DNA of 64,000 bases from Dendrophyllia cribrosa (lineage: Eukaryota > Cnidaria > Anthozoa > Scleractinia > Dendrophylliidae), in NCBI GenBank assembly GCA_024195265.1, contig JAJLRJ010000009.1, forward strand, positions 32,204,274-32,268,273. The letters run 5' to 3'. How positions within the stretch are numbered: position 1 is the stretch's first letter; every line of letters starts with the position of its first letter. Both the position numbers and the translations under genes were made by a program. This document shows, in pieces, positions 45,795 to 57,202 of the stretch. Below the pieces are notes generated by a model. That model did not search any database. It was given only the letters and a program-made list of their open reading frames with translations, and had not been told where the DNA came from.

Positions 45795-46740
45795 TACTAC
45801 ACACTCGTTGTAAATATTAAATCGCCTCCATCTAATTAACTTATACAGTAATTAGTTATGCCTGGATAATAAGAACACTTAGCTATACATGCAGAATTTA
45901 TTCATGTTTAACTGCAAAAAAAAAAAGGATAACGGCGCTGAAAGCCCTGCTACATACGAAATAACAATCAATACTTACTACGAGACCAAGAAAATTCAGC
46001 GTTGTGTATAGCAATTTGAAGTTCAGCATTCCGGCAGTCCCTAGGTAAACAAAACAGGAAGTAAATTAACTTTGATGGTATACTGCCGAGAATGTTTACA
46101 CTGGCCGCTGACAAGGTTGTGCCGTATAACTTGGACACGAATCAAAGAAAACAGCAAAGTCTATTGTTTAGTTCACCACAGACTTGACACAGTCCTAACT
46201 CAATCTTCCGCCTGAAAAAAAAAACAGTATTACGTTACTCTGATCCAGGGAGTTCAGACAACCGTCTCCATCGACTGCGGAAGAACGATATCATACACTG
46301 CCATTTACTCAGATATATTTTCACCATTCTTTACCTGTTTATCTCGCTTGACGATTTCTCCACCAGATAGGTTAAAACTGCTTGATCTCAGGTTCAGTGA
46401 AGGTCGATCTTCTCTCCGTGTAAAACTATCCCCGAGTGTTTAATTATCTAAGATCTACATCAACATTCAGGCCAATGACAAAACAACGAGGTTATGATCT
46501 GTATTTGTCAAATGCAAATCAAAACAGCTTCAACGTGACGCAATCGCATGAAATACAGGTCAGATCATACAGCACAAGTTCTACGTTTAAGAGCTACATT
46601 GGATAATTATACTGGAAATTTATGTTTCTGTGGCGGAAACAAACTGTTTCTAATTCAATGGCGGATTGACTGGGGAAGGTCGTTTTCTCTCCGGAACCCC
46701 CTCCCTTCTAGTTCACTCCTCGCCCCTCCCTCCCCCCACC
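45795..46740. other. Spacer, no gene seen
   Basis: AT-rich; no conserved frame or repeat recognised apart from a pyrimidine-rich block at 46690-46745 that begins the type III repeat unit. Confidence 0.35.
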
Positions 46741-47023
46741 CCCTAACGATAGAGTATGGTAAATGGGGATGGGGCAAACGAGACTGTAGTCACAGCCCGT
46801 AAATCATGAATATACGTTTGTCTATTTATTGATCTATTTCTACCAGCATGATTACAAATTTAATGTTTTATTTTGTTATCTTATATTCTTTTGTTTCTCT
46901 ACTATTTGAATTCTAACGTTTCATCTTAAATTTTGAAATGTAACGTCTTTCCATTGTCGTCTTATATTCTTTTGTTTCTTGACGACTTCAGTTGTAGCGT
47001 TTTTCTTGTAGTCATTTTATTCC

Positions 47024-47052
47024 CTAAAGAAGTCAGGCCGTTTCTGACGAAA
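47024..47052 (+). ncRNA. Hammerhead-like core, decayed (Penelope-type terminal relic)
   Basis: CTAAAGA, a stem GTCAG/CTGAC with a 7-base loop, then GAAA. The duplicate at 58925-58953 reads CATGAAGA in place of CTAAAGA. Hammerhead ribozymes have CTGANGA-stem-GAAA, and Penelope-like elements are known to carry them near their ends. Both copies have a substitution in the core, so activity is unlikely. Confidence 0.35.
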
Positions 47053-47140
47053 TATTGGATAGAATATAGATATAATACCAGTTTTTCAGTCAACCTTGCT
47101 TGTTTAGATAATTCGCATTTATATGAAATTTGCTGACCAG

Positions 47141-47292
47141 GGGCCGGATTAACGAAGCCCTCCTAAGTTAAGACATATCCTAAGTATTGTTTCTTAACAA
47201 TAGTCTATTGTCATTTCAACAAAAAGCTATTGTTAAAAAACAATACTTAGGATATGTCTTAACTTAGGAGCCTGGCTTCGTGAATCCGGCCC
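47141..47292. mobile_element. 152-bp MITE, CAG duplication
   Basis: Ends GGGCCGGATTAACGAAGCC and inverse with one mismatch; arms extend through CTAAGTTAAGACATATCC. CAG on both sides; the type III unit copy 2 shows the empty region at 59030. Confidence 0.8.
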
Positions 47293-47547
47293 CAGATCCA
47301 CCAGGAACCGACGGCCTTAACTTTGCATTGTCCGTTGGCCCTTGCAGATATTTCTAAAGTGTAAAATTATATTCGGCAGGATACCTCTTGGAAGCCATGG
47401 AGCTCATTATTTGAGGGACTCGGTCCTAAAAACAAACCTCTTAGCGAAGAGTACTTCACTTATTGAACATTTCATTAACATTTCTTTTCGAAAAATAGCA
47501 GAGTCCTTTTTAGCCACCCCCACTTGAAATAATAGTCCTCGAAACAT

Positions 47548-48048
47548 TACTTAGGCGTGGCGGATCTAGTGGGGGACCGCCCCCTTATCTTATTATACAA
47601 TCAATCAATCAATTTATTTTACTCATAACAATAAATATATACATTTTTACAAGAACACAATAAACAAGAAAAACTACAGATAATAATACTTATAAAAAAT
47701 AAATTAACATTAAGCCTGGAGGCCAAATTAACCAAAGAGTTTTCAAGTTAGCCTCCAACCATTTTTATTTTAATACGTGAATAAAGGCTAAAGGAAATCA
47801 AAGAGAGAGTATTGAAGTTAACTTAATTATCAATATCAATCAATCAATCAAACTTTATTTATAGAGGGTATTAAACACCTAACAGTTAGACAACTAATAA
47901 ACTTGTGGCCCTCTTAAAAACAATTAGTAATTATTATACAACTATATAACTTATCATATACAAGAAAGAGACGGATTTGTTGATGCTTAATAGAGGGCGA
48001 TTTGGTAAACATTTTTCTGAAACTATAACAAAATATTTTGCTGATTGT
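47548..48048 (-). mobile_element. Two retroposon 3' ends with ATTG tails
   Basis: Runs of CAATCAATCAATCAA at 47600 and 47836 followed by TTTATTTA-type sequence, i.e. reverse-oriented LINE/SINE tails. Absent from copy 2 of the unit. Confidence 0.5.
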
Positions 48049-48119
48049 CCAAGTTTTGTCATAAACTTAAACAAAACCTTGTTTCCTGATTATGGCCCTT
48101 CAACTAATATCAACAGTGT

Positions 48120-48467
48120 TCAACGGATATTGTATTTCGGCCAGTAGCCCAATTTCTTGGCAATGCATTCAATGTACTCTCTTTCAGTTGTCTCTTCATT
48201 TCTTTCCATAATCCATTTTACTCGCAAATTTTCTCCGCCATTATGCTCGAACTGATCTCGCACAAACTTGTCGATCGCTAGGCGTTGACGCCTGTGTTCC
48301 AACATCCGTCGGTGGATATCTTTACTCCGACCAACGTACAATACTTTCGTATCATCGCATGGGTGTATTACACCAATGACATAAATACCCTCTATATGAG
48401 GGATGTCATCAACCTCATATAAGCGCCAAACTTTATTCAAAAGTCTAGTGCATATGTTAGTGGTCAT
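48120..48467 (-). CDS. GIY-YIG nuclease-like protein, type III copy 1
   Basis: Complete 115-residue protein, MTTNICTRLLNKVWRLYEV to WPKYNIR. The ATG lies nine bases inside the exon (acceptor ACAG at 48478). Core: GIY 27-29, YVG 44-46, Arg53/54, His58, Glu95, Asn113, same numbering as type I, to which it is the closest relative. Promoter and exon 1 at 50647-50790, intron 2.2 kb. It differs from copy 2 at roughly one residue in eight while all catalytic positions are unchanged, which argues for purifying selection. Confidence 0.87.
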   Translation of the reverse strand: MTTNICTRLLNKVWRLYEVDDIPHIEGIYVIGVIHPCDDTKVLYVGRSKDIHRRMLEHRRQRLAIDKFVRDQFEHNGGENLRVKWIMERNEETTEREYIECIAKKLGYWPKYNIR

Positions 48468-48476
48468 GATATCGCT

Positions 48477-48827
48477 CTGTAAATCAAACAAATTAAAAAT
48501 AAACAAAAATAATGTTAAAAAATATCCACCTATTCATAGGTATTGTGGCATGGGGTGCGAATTTTCTTCGTTGGTACCATGTATTAAAGTGCATATGAAG
48601 TAATTTTTTATTTTGTCTTTTTTTGGAGGCTATTTAACAATTAGACCCGTAGCCCTTGAGGGCGAAGGGTCTAATTGTTTTAGTATCACCCAACTAGTCG
48701 GACAGAAAAAGGCAATAATAAAAAAAAGCAATTGCAAGTTGAAGAAATATTTATTTGGGAATAAAACGAAAAATAAAACCGGCGAATTTCGCTACTCGAT
48801 GACTATTACTATTAGACCCCTAGTAGC

Positions 48828-48865
<38 letters not shown>

Positions 48866-49569
48866 GTTGGGTGATACTAATATGCCTTTATTTCGAAATG
48901 ATAAAAGAAATTTGTCAGAGAAAAATTTAAGGCCTCTTTTTTGCCGTCCAAAGTAGCACAATTTGCAGAAATCAGTGTCCCGGAGACTGGGAACGAGGTT
49001 TCGAAATCCATTGTGTTGATGACGTAGAAAATACTTGAGATTCATTTCTTAAAAAGAATGCCGCCATGATACTCGTGAGTTGAAGTATTTTCTACGTCAC
49101 AGCCTTGTAATACAATAGCTTTGGCCGCGCGCTCGATAGAGACACTTTCTGGCGGAAAATGCAAAACTTTCAAGCCGAATAATTTCACAATGGGAAGGAT
49201 CTTTTCGATGAAACCCACAAATTTAGATAAAGAAAGTAAAGCACTATCAAAACATGGAAATATTTTTTTTACTTCATATGCACTTTGAGCCTCTTAGATC
49301 ATAGAGATATGCGATGTCCTATAGACGGAAATTTAAATAACAATGTGATAGCACGTTATATTTAATTTTCTTATAATTATTTGCCAGTGAATACCCTACG
49401 CTTGCGTATAATATCTTATTTTTGTTTATTTTATGTTGTATTTGTTGCTCTTCCCCAACTACTCGGCTGATATTTTTAGAGAAAGGAAGTGCGTATACCC
49501 TTTGGCTGATGTACAATCTCATTTAAGAAACCGTGAAAAGATTAATTCTGAATGGTCAGAGGTACACAC

Positions 49570-49644
<75 letters not shown>

Positions 49645-49659
49645 TTATGACTCCCCCCC

Positions 49660-49704
<45 letters not shown>

Positions 49705-50646
49705 GGTTATGACTCCCCCCCCACCCCCCACCCCCCCACCCCCTTACGATGGAGTGTAATCGCTACTATCTCTAGCCGAAAACCCTTGATTTCGTTGCTT
49801 ATCAGTGTAGACATTACCCGCTATTACAAAAATTGACTGCAATGCATGTCTGAGAACTACAGGTCGAAATTTAATTGCGTGACTTTTTCCTAGAAAGCCG
49901 GCGATGGTAAGAGTAATGGTTTTCCGAGAAATCATTCGTTGTTTTCTCGCAATAAAGAAATGTTTACATATTAGTTTTCTGTCCTTTAACTGCATAGGAA
50001 ACTACACCAGCGCTGAGCAACGATAATTTGTCCATATCCGTTCTTAAAAATCAATGCGTGAGTCTACTCTTGGGGTAATGGGATTTGAACAGCAAAACAA
50101 ATACAGGAATTGGCCTTACCTATTGTATACAAATTGCAAACTCGCCGGTGGTTATTAAAGTCTTCAAAGAACCTGAAGAGAAAACAGCGTGATCAGAAAT
50201 TTATTAATCATGTGCAGTATGAGCTCTTACAAAGCCTTTGTGTTTATAAAGTGCAAGCGCATTCACGATTTTACCTGCAATGTTTCAACTTTTGTGACAA
50301 ATTCTGAAACACAATCGATCATTCTTTCTTACAGCAATTTTTTTCGATTTCACACATACTCAGAGACCCAGGGGCAGATAATTGAGCCCATAGAAATTCT
50401 GAAACGGGCTTTTGCGCCATAGTTCAATCGTTTAGTTTCATACTGACGCTTGGAAACCCGGCAAACATATACAACTTTTATGGTAGGTTCGTTCGACCTT
50501 CGTTCTCAATTGTTTGAGAAGAATAAAAGCTTCAAACCTGAGAAAAAAAGAAGATTCCGATACCGGTCGCTTTGTACTTTGCTAGAAATAAGCTGGGGTT
50601 TTTTCCTGGAGAGAAAAGCTGGAAAGAATCAAGAAAATTTAATTAC
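48477..50646 (-). other. Intron of type III copy 1
   Basis: Donor GTAATTAAA at 50646, acceptor AG at 48478-48477. Includes the C/CA repeats at 49568-49740. Part of it (49740-50090) aligns with 60490-60860 and 63690-63725. No gene seen; the His/Thr-rich frame here is only the CA repeat. Confidence 0.5.
49568..49740. repeat. Poly-C and (CA)n microsatellites
   Basis: C run, about 28 CA repeats, GGTTATGACT, a C run, about 20 CA repeats, then a second GGTTATGACT and more C: a duplicated microsatellite. Confidence 0.9.
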
Positions 50647-50800
50647 TTCTTTTATTTGCTTGATCGTCTTTGTCTGATGAGTCATCTGATGCAGTTGGAA
50701 TTTGAATTTACCGCCGTCCGAATATCAGATTTATAGGCCCCATGACGTAATGGCCATTTTGGGCTTCCCCTACTTCATGACCAATCAGAAATCAAAAATT
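50647..50800 (-). promoter_or_regulatory. Promoter and non-coding exon 1 of type III copy 1
   Basis: Minus strand: ATTGG at 50785-50781, TTACGTCA at 50750-50743, CTATAAATCTG at 50735-50725, leader GGCGGTAAATTC, donor GTAATT at 50646. Same cassette as types I and II. Confidence 0.6.
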
Positions 50801-51402
50801 TGATTGGACATCACCCTAAGGGTATTTTCCCTTCCTCTAAAATATCATCCAATATAAACAAAAATTAAAAGGATATTTCCCTAGAAAATATGCTTAATAA
50901 ACAATTGTCTTGTAAAGATGATGCAATTTCTTATGTTGTTCAAATCCTATAAGTATTGGCTCGATCATCGAAGGGATATTTCCCTTAGATATCAAAAAGT
51001 GTTTGTATGATTTCAATCCCCTTAGTTACAAATAGAAATGCCGATATGTAAGTTTGCTTTTCCCGCTCATTTTTTAAATGAATTCATTAGACTTATTCAT
51101 CGAGGGGGCATTTCCCTTAGATATCGAAAGTGCCGGAATAACACATTTTTAAACGATGATGTGATTTCAGCTATAAACATTATAGATTGGATAATGAAAT
51201 ACAGTGTTACAATTGCTGATATAGCAATTTCTGTTTCCCGCCATTTTTGAAAATGAATCCACTTCACGCTTGCTAGCTTAATGGGAATTATGGGCCGAAT
51301 CAGGGCAAATATGCAGCCATACAGTGTTTGAGATTTTTGAGGTTGTCCAGATAGATTTTTAGGCGATTTTTCGAGATTTTTGTAGCTAAGCCTATGATGA
51401 AT

Positions 51403-51572
51403 AGACCATTTTCGTATTCACGGTATTGAACTGGTACTAGCTTGCAGTCGCGGCTCATGCGGGGGAATCTTTTATTTTTAATGATATTTTTAATATTTTT
51501 AATGATATTCCCCCGCATTAGCCTCCATTGCAAACTAATACCAGTTCAATACCGAGAATACGAATATGGTCT
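51403..51572. mobile_element. 170-bp fold-back element, AT duplication
   Basis: Ends AGACCATTTTCGTATTC and inverse; arms also share GGTATTGAACTGGTA. The empty site is in unit B (GATGAATTGCCC near 29930). Same end and duplication as 2544-2727. Confidence 0.8.
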
Positions 51573-51959
51573 ATTGCTCAGGGACTGCAAAACGGCGGGG
51601 TTGTGATCCATACATTTTACAACAAAGCACGACAAAGCGGGGGGGGGGGGGGGGGGGGGATTCACTGTGCTGGCGGCAACTCCTCCCCGGGCCTACTCAT
51701 TCAGTTTGAAACGCCCGTCTGTTTTTGTCACCGGCGGAGTTGGAGATAGCTAGTCGGTTGCAACGATTATCATGTTACTACTTCTAGTTTCGATTCTAGT
51801 TCACTCAAAGGGCTTGCTAAGACTTAATTCTAGAGGAAACACCTTATGTTTGTTCTCTATCGTTTCAAGGTGTTTAAATTACCCTCGCGATTTAACCAAA
51901 CTCAAAGCAGAATTGAAAAGCCGAAAAGTTAGCAAACCCATGAAGACACTTCGTCAGCA

Positions 51960-52100
51960 TGTACAAAAGCGAGGAACGCGATTTGAACGAGAAGCAAAGT
52001 GAAGGACGTGTGATTGATTTAAGAACTGAGTGACACTGTTACTAAACTCACCGAGGAAATGAGAGCTGCAATGGCTGCAGCTGAAGTTGGAGATGATCCT
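51960..52100 (+). pseudogene. L-threonine aldolase first exon, decayed copy
   Basis: Matches 32654-32793, but after VIDL the frame is broken (AGAACTGAGTGACACTG), and the sequence jumps after GVGDD-type codons (GGAGATGATCC) into TTTCGAGAGCTC, skipping the exon end and donor. Not functional. Confidence 0.75.
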
Positions 52101-52229
52101 TTCGAGAGCTCAAAGATTTCTGGGAAAGACTCCTCCCCCCCCCCCCCCCCCCCCCAAGATTCTTTTCCAAACCTGCAACACACCGTTAGGATCAGCAGTT
52201 TGGACATGGGGTTAGAGTATCCTGGTATT

Positions 52230-52600
52230 TGATGTCAGTTTCAGTGTCTTATCAATGTAGGGCTTGACTCGACTATATAAACGCATGTAAGGAGGAGGCC
52301 ATGTAATGTCCGTAATGTATGATAAATGAATTAAGGTGGCTCGAGTGTAATGTCTGTAATGTATGATAAATGAATTAAGGTGGCTCAATTTCAGTGTCTT
52401 ATCAATGTAGGGCTTGACTCGACTATATAAACGCATGTAAGGAGGAGGCCATGTAATGTCCGTAATGTATGATAAATGAATTAAGGTGGCCATGTAATGT
52501 ATGATAGATGAATTAAGGTGGCCAGGTAATGTCTGTAATGTATGATAAATGAATTAAGGTGGCCATGTAATGGATGTAATGTATGATAAATGAATTAATA
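52230..52600. repeat. 41-bp minisatellite, unit C
   Basis: Same unit as at 33003-33365, with a larger block containing TCAGTGTCTTATCAATGTAG repeated twice. Confidence 0.8.
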
Positions 52601-52784
52601 AGCAGTTAAATAAATGACAATTTACTGAGTAAAACTTTGAAAATAGACAAGAAACCTCTGACACTGTCTCATGTTTTGAATCCTAAGTAACAGAATATGA
52701 GAAAAGAGAAGTTTCACCATGGCTATATATTTTTCTTCTGTTTAATTAATGTAAAAAAAAACTTTTCTTGAAGACTATTCATGA

Positions 52785-52790
52785 TTTATT
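52785..52790 (-). terminator. Poly(A) signal of type I copy C
   Basis: AATAAA on the minus strand, 18 bp beyond the stop of the 52808-53158 gene. Confidence 0.55.
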
Positions 52791-52807
52791 CTTTAATAAA
52801 TTAAAGC

Positions 52808-53158
52808 TTAATGTTTTATGTTATATTTAGGCCAATATCCCACTTTATTGGCGATGCATTTGACATAATCCATTTCTGTTTTCTCTTGGTTTGTATCCTT
52901 AATCCACTTCACAAGCAGATTTTTCCCCTCGTTTTCTTCAAATTGGTCTTTGATGAATTCGTCAATGTGGAGGTCTTGCCTTTTATGCTCGACCATACGT
53001 CTGTGGATGTCATTTGATCGACCAACATAAATAACTTCTGGGTCATCGTAGAGTCGTGTGACCCCAATCACGTAAATTCCCTCTATGTGAGGGATTTTTT
53101 CCACCTCATAGGGTCTCCACATTTTATTCAACAATTTTGTGCAAATATTAGATACCAT
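52808..53158 (-). CDS. GIY-YIG nuclease-like protein, type I copy C
   Basis: Complete 116-residue twin of 33583-33933, with CIANK instead of CIASK near the C-terminus (copy A also has CIANK). All six active-site positions are present: GIY 27-29, YVG 44-46, Arg53/54, His58, Glu95, Asn113. Exon opens at 53170. Promoter at 54575-54720, intron 1404 bp. Very recent duplicate or gene-converted with copy B. Confidence 0.88.
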   Translation of the reverse strand: MVSNICTKLLNKMWRPYEVEKIPHIEGIYVIGVTRLYDDPEVIYVGRSNDIHRRMVEHKRQDLHIDEFIKDQFEENEGKNLLVKWIKDTNQEKTEMDYVKCIANKVGYWPKYNIKH

Positions 53159-53170
53159 CGCGGTCTCGCT

Positions 53171-54574
53171 CTGTAAACCAAACAAATATATGAATATATA
53201 AATATGTGAATCGCTTTGTGCTTGAAGGGAATAAGATGGTCATCCAACGACAATGGAGCAGTTAGTTGTTCAATATTTTCCTGTCCATGTTCATATTACT
53301 AATAGACAACTTCGCGCTTGTTGAGGGATCGTGGATAATCAGCACAATATGGTCAGGGGCACTCACCAAAGGCTTTATAAGAATCAAAGCCATGTTTATG
53401 TTTCTTTCGATGATTTCATGCCGGGTACCCCTTGCCTCTTTCACCGAATTCTCCCAGTTCCTGATCGCGATCCGGGGGGGGGGGGGGGGGTGGCTTTGTT
53501 AGGTATGTGCCTATCCTAAATTGACGGCAGTCCCCCCCGGGATAGATCGTGATGCTCACCATAGAGATGATGGAATGCGATGGCATGGGGTCAGACTATC
53601 CTTTATGTCCTTTATCTCTTACAAAATCAACGATATTAATTGGTTTTACAGGTATACGTTCTGATTTATAGGGAGCCTGTAAGGATTTTTTTTTTCGTAT
53701 GAAATTATCGAAGAAGGTAAAATATTGAGTCATCCTTACGTGACTCTGAGCTGTTTTGGTACGAGAGTCGAAGTCAGTATCCTTGAAGCCTAGAATTTAG
53801 ACAAGTCAATCTCGGGACCCCTTCCAAGAAAACTGATCATGCGTGGACAATTTCCGAGAATTGTTTTGAGCTCAAAAACATGATTTTAATACTAATAAAT
53901 GTAAGCGGTCTCAAATAGTCGGGCATCTGGATTAGACTTTCGGTTGACCAATGGAGAATCGAGAAATTTGCTGTTATACCATTGCATTTACAGTACAAAC
54001 ATGATATAACTTAATACACGTACAATACAGGAATAAGTGCTCTTACCGTTGATGAAAATGTAAAAGTTAGATTTCGACAACTGCACTAGATCTGGCAGAA
54101 CAGCCTTCAAATTCTGAAAGAAAATCAGTTTAAACCCTCTATCATTCAGTACTGATCGAACTTGCTTCTAGAGCGGTCGAACCAAGGTTAAAGTCTTTAC
54201 TTTATCAATACCATCAAACAATCGCTTTCCTATTTTCATATGCAATTGTAATTTTTGAACTCATATTATGCTAGAATATGAAATTTCGCTAATGCTGTCT
54301 ACTGCTCATTGTCTACTAGAATTTGCAATTTTTTAAGGTCGCGAACGATTGTACGATTTCGATAATCGAGTCGACAGTAACGGGCAAAATTACGGTACGA
54401 GCGGACCTCTTCTTGTACGCTTTCGTTCGCGCCATAATTTCGCCCGTTTCAGTTTTTCTGTCGCCGATTATCTTCCCCTTGGTCTCCAAGGAAGGGCTTT
54501 TCTTCCGCTTGAAATAAAATGTGAAATTTTTGTCTAGAGAGGAAAGCAGAAAAGGATCAAGAAAATAACTTTAC
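53171..54574 (-). other. Intron of type I copy C
   Basis: Donor GTAAAGTTA at 54574, acceptor TTTACAG. The conserved block with GTGAGT donor is at 53367-53472. A G-run at 53473-53491 is expanded compared with copies A and B. Confidence 0.6.
53367..53472 (-). CDS. Possible alternative coding exon of type I copy C
   Basis: Same open block, same GTGAGT donor (53366) and same in-frame join to the GIY-YIG exon as at 34142-34247. It stays open in both copies; the copy in unit A is broken. Confidence 0.35.
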
Positions 54575-54720
54575 CTCTTTTCTTTGCTCGATCGTCTTCT
54601 TCAGTTGCAATGTGGATTTGAATTTGCCGCCGTCGAAGTTCATATTTATAGGCCCCATGGCGTAATGGCCATTTTGAGCTTCCCCTACTTCATGACCAAT
54701 CAGAAATAGGCTTCTAAAAT
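54575..54720 (-). promoter_or_regulatory. Promoter and non-coding exon 1 of type I copy C
   Basis: Minus strand: ATTGG at 54700-54696 (intact here), TTACGCCA at 54664-54657 (one base off the CRE-like site), CTATAAATATG at 54651-54641, donor GTAAAGTTA at 54574. Confidence 0.6.
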
Positions 54721-56759
54721 CTGATTGAACATCAGCCAAAGGGTATTTTCCCTTCCTCTAAAATTATCATCTAATATAAACAAAAATGAAAGGGATATTT
54801 CCCTGGAAAATATGCTTAATAAACAATTGTCTTGTTAGTAATGATGCAATTTCTTATGTTTCTCAAATCCTATTGGCTCAATTAATCGACGAAGGGATAT
54901 TTCCCTAAGATATCGAAAGTGTTTGTAATTTCAATATCAGTTTTTAGAAATGCTGATGTAGCAGTTGGCTTTTCCCGCTCTTTTATGAAATGGATTCATG
55001 ATGTAATTTCTTGTCTGTCATCGAAGGGGAATTTCCCTTAGATATCGAAAGTGCCGGAATAACACATTTTTAAACGATGATGTGATTTCAGCTATAAACA
55101 TTATAGATTGGATAATGAAATACAGTGTTTACAAATGCTGATATAGCAATTTCTGTTTCCCGCTCTTTTTCAAAATGAAAACGAAGAATCGGAACACTTC
55201 ACGCTTAATGGGAAGCATTTGTAATCAGGGCAAACATGCCGCCATATACAGTGTTTGCACAGGCTTACCATTCTCTGTTTGTGTGGTGTACTGTGCATCT
55301 GTAATGGGCGTATCGGTTTATAAAACTAGCCTCACTAAAGGCGAAAATTCGTGAAAATTAAGTAATGAAATTAAAATTAAAACTCTTAAAATCACTGTCA
55401 TGTTGTTTAACTTTGTTTTTCTTTGTTTATTTTTATGATTTGTGGCTCGCGAATGCGATATTTTTTTAATAACGGTTCCACTCGCTCTGAAAAGTAGAGA
55501 AAGCCAAGAACAAGTCATGCATTTTGGAAAACCACGAATCCCCCACCCGGTCGAACATTTCGCAAAAAATATCGTTTTTGCCCGATTCGTTCACACGAAA
55601 AATTCCTGGCCTTCGAAAGAACAGTCTTTGAACTACGTTTAGGCCAAATTTGAGTTCGTTTTGATCGCGGATTCGCCTTTACATTCAAGCCCAAACTTTC
55701 GAATACGACTGTTAATATGCTTTCTCCCTATGATTTGCAAGATAAGCCGACTCACTAGGAATTCGAAGAATGCATTTTTCCGTTAAAATTTGAATTCGCG
55801 TGCGACAATAACTGATATTAATTTAGCTGATGCCAATGTCTAGGATGGACGGCCGAAGGTAGTGTCTTATAGTCTCCGCAAGTGGCCAGGCCGACCTGCA
55901 TGGATCTAATAGCAGGCATGGCGGCCGATTTAAAAGTTTGCAAATTTGGTGCTAGATAATAATAATAATAATCACTTTATTTATAATAATCACTTTATTT
56001 AAGTGTCAAAGGTATCTAGCACGCGAGTACTAATTAGTAGTAGCATTATAGGAGAGTAAGTTTCAAGTCCTGACTGTTCTTGGTAACAAAGAGTAGCTGT
56101 ACTGGAGTAGGTTTGAAGGAGACTGTATCTGTATATACATACATTCGTTACACCTAGTGTACCTAGGGTTGAGAGTAACACTGCGTGGGAATGAAATGTT
56201 AACAAGGAATACAGCAATCGCCTTTGTTCCAGGGTGTCCCAGCCTAAGGAAGAGTTGATGATATTAATAAGATTGATAAGCACAAGTTAAAAAGCAAACA
56301 GAATCCAACAAAATACCGCATCCCCCAACACTAGCCAGTAATGTTTAACCAACAGTTTATTTTCAAAAAACATGGCGGCCTTGGATAACAATATAAAAAT
56401 GCCTAATTAAAGTTTAGTCTATAAGATTACAACACCGTCCTTTAATACTGAACAAGCTGAATCTAGCTGATAGTTCGATACCGTGAATTAAAGTTTCACT
56501 GAAGTAATCGTTATATAAACGTGTACTCAGCTACGGGTTTGTTACTACGATACATATCACGACACCTTTATAGTGGTACACTGTTAAGACCTCTAAAGTT
56601 CTTTGCACCCTAATCATGACACAAAACGATACTTAAGTTGACTATCATTTGATTATAAAACGGTATAAACTGTAAAGCTACAACTGCAATAAAGCGAACA
56701 GAAGTCTAATTTCTTTCTACAAGGCTTTCCATCTCTGTCGGGTTCTTAAGACAAACTTA
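54721..56759. repeat. Unit C spacer, no gene seen
   Basis: Aligns with 35531-37462. A small reverse-oriented retroposon tail (TAATAATAATAATCACTTTA) is inserted at about 55958-56040 and is missing from A and B. Confidence 0.5.
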
Positions 56760-57202
56760 CTAACATACGTTTCCGCGTTTTTTATTATATGCCAACGGAT
56801 ATCCAAGTTTTTCCTCCATGCACTTGATGTAATCACCTTCTTTACATTTGCTACCTTTATCCTCCACCCATTTTATTGTTAGGTCTTCTCCACCGTTTTC
56901 TTCGAATTGCGCTTTTACAAATTCATCAATCGCCAAATCTTGCCTCTTATGCTCGAGTAATCTTCGGATTTCAAGTCCGGCGCCCTAACCACTCGACCAC
57001 GCTGCCTTCACCACCACCACGCTGTTTTATCTTTCAGATGGCTTCCACTATTTGTCAGCGCCTAATTAAAAAAAATTGGAGATCTTACGCCAATGATCTT
57101 GGTCAAGTTCCTGAAGCTGAAGGCATTTATACCATAGGCCACGTGCAACCAAACGGAGCAGTTAAGTACCTTTACGTGGGCTACTCAAACGACATGTATC
57201 GG
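56760..57202. pseudogene. GIY-YIG type II copy C, split by an internal inversion
   Basis: The C-terminal half lies on the minus strand (56966-56760: RLLEHKRQDLAIDEF to KKRGNVC and stop). The N-terminal half lies on the plus strand (57038-57202: MASTICQRL, GIYTIGH, YLYVGYSNDMYR). Between them, in reverse, are the splice acceptor CTTTCAG and the 5' half of a tRNA-like SINE. A single inversion of about 235 bp with one breakpoint in the codon for the catalytic Arg region and the other in the SINE explains the layout. Both halves otherwise keep good codons, so the break is recent. No promoter cassette remains upstream. Confidence 0.85.

Larger units (their letters stand above)
46740..48540. repeat. 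Type III duplication unit, copy 1
   Basis: Aligns with 58640-59935. This copy has an extra MITE (47141-47292) and an extra retroposon insertion (about 47548-48048); the other copy has an extra Penelope-type tail at 59365-59470. Confidence 0.7.

Noticed and set aside
49433..49759. Pro/His/Thr repeat frame
   Set aside because: Translation of C-runs and CA microsatellites only.
56967..57022. tRNA-Ser gene
   Set aside because: Only the 5' half of a tRNA-like SINE head; the other half is on the opposite strand after the inversion and is followed by a SINE body.
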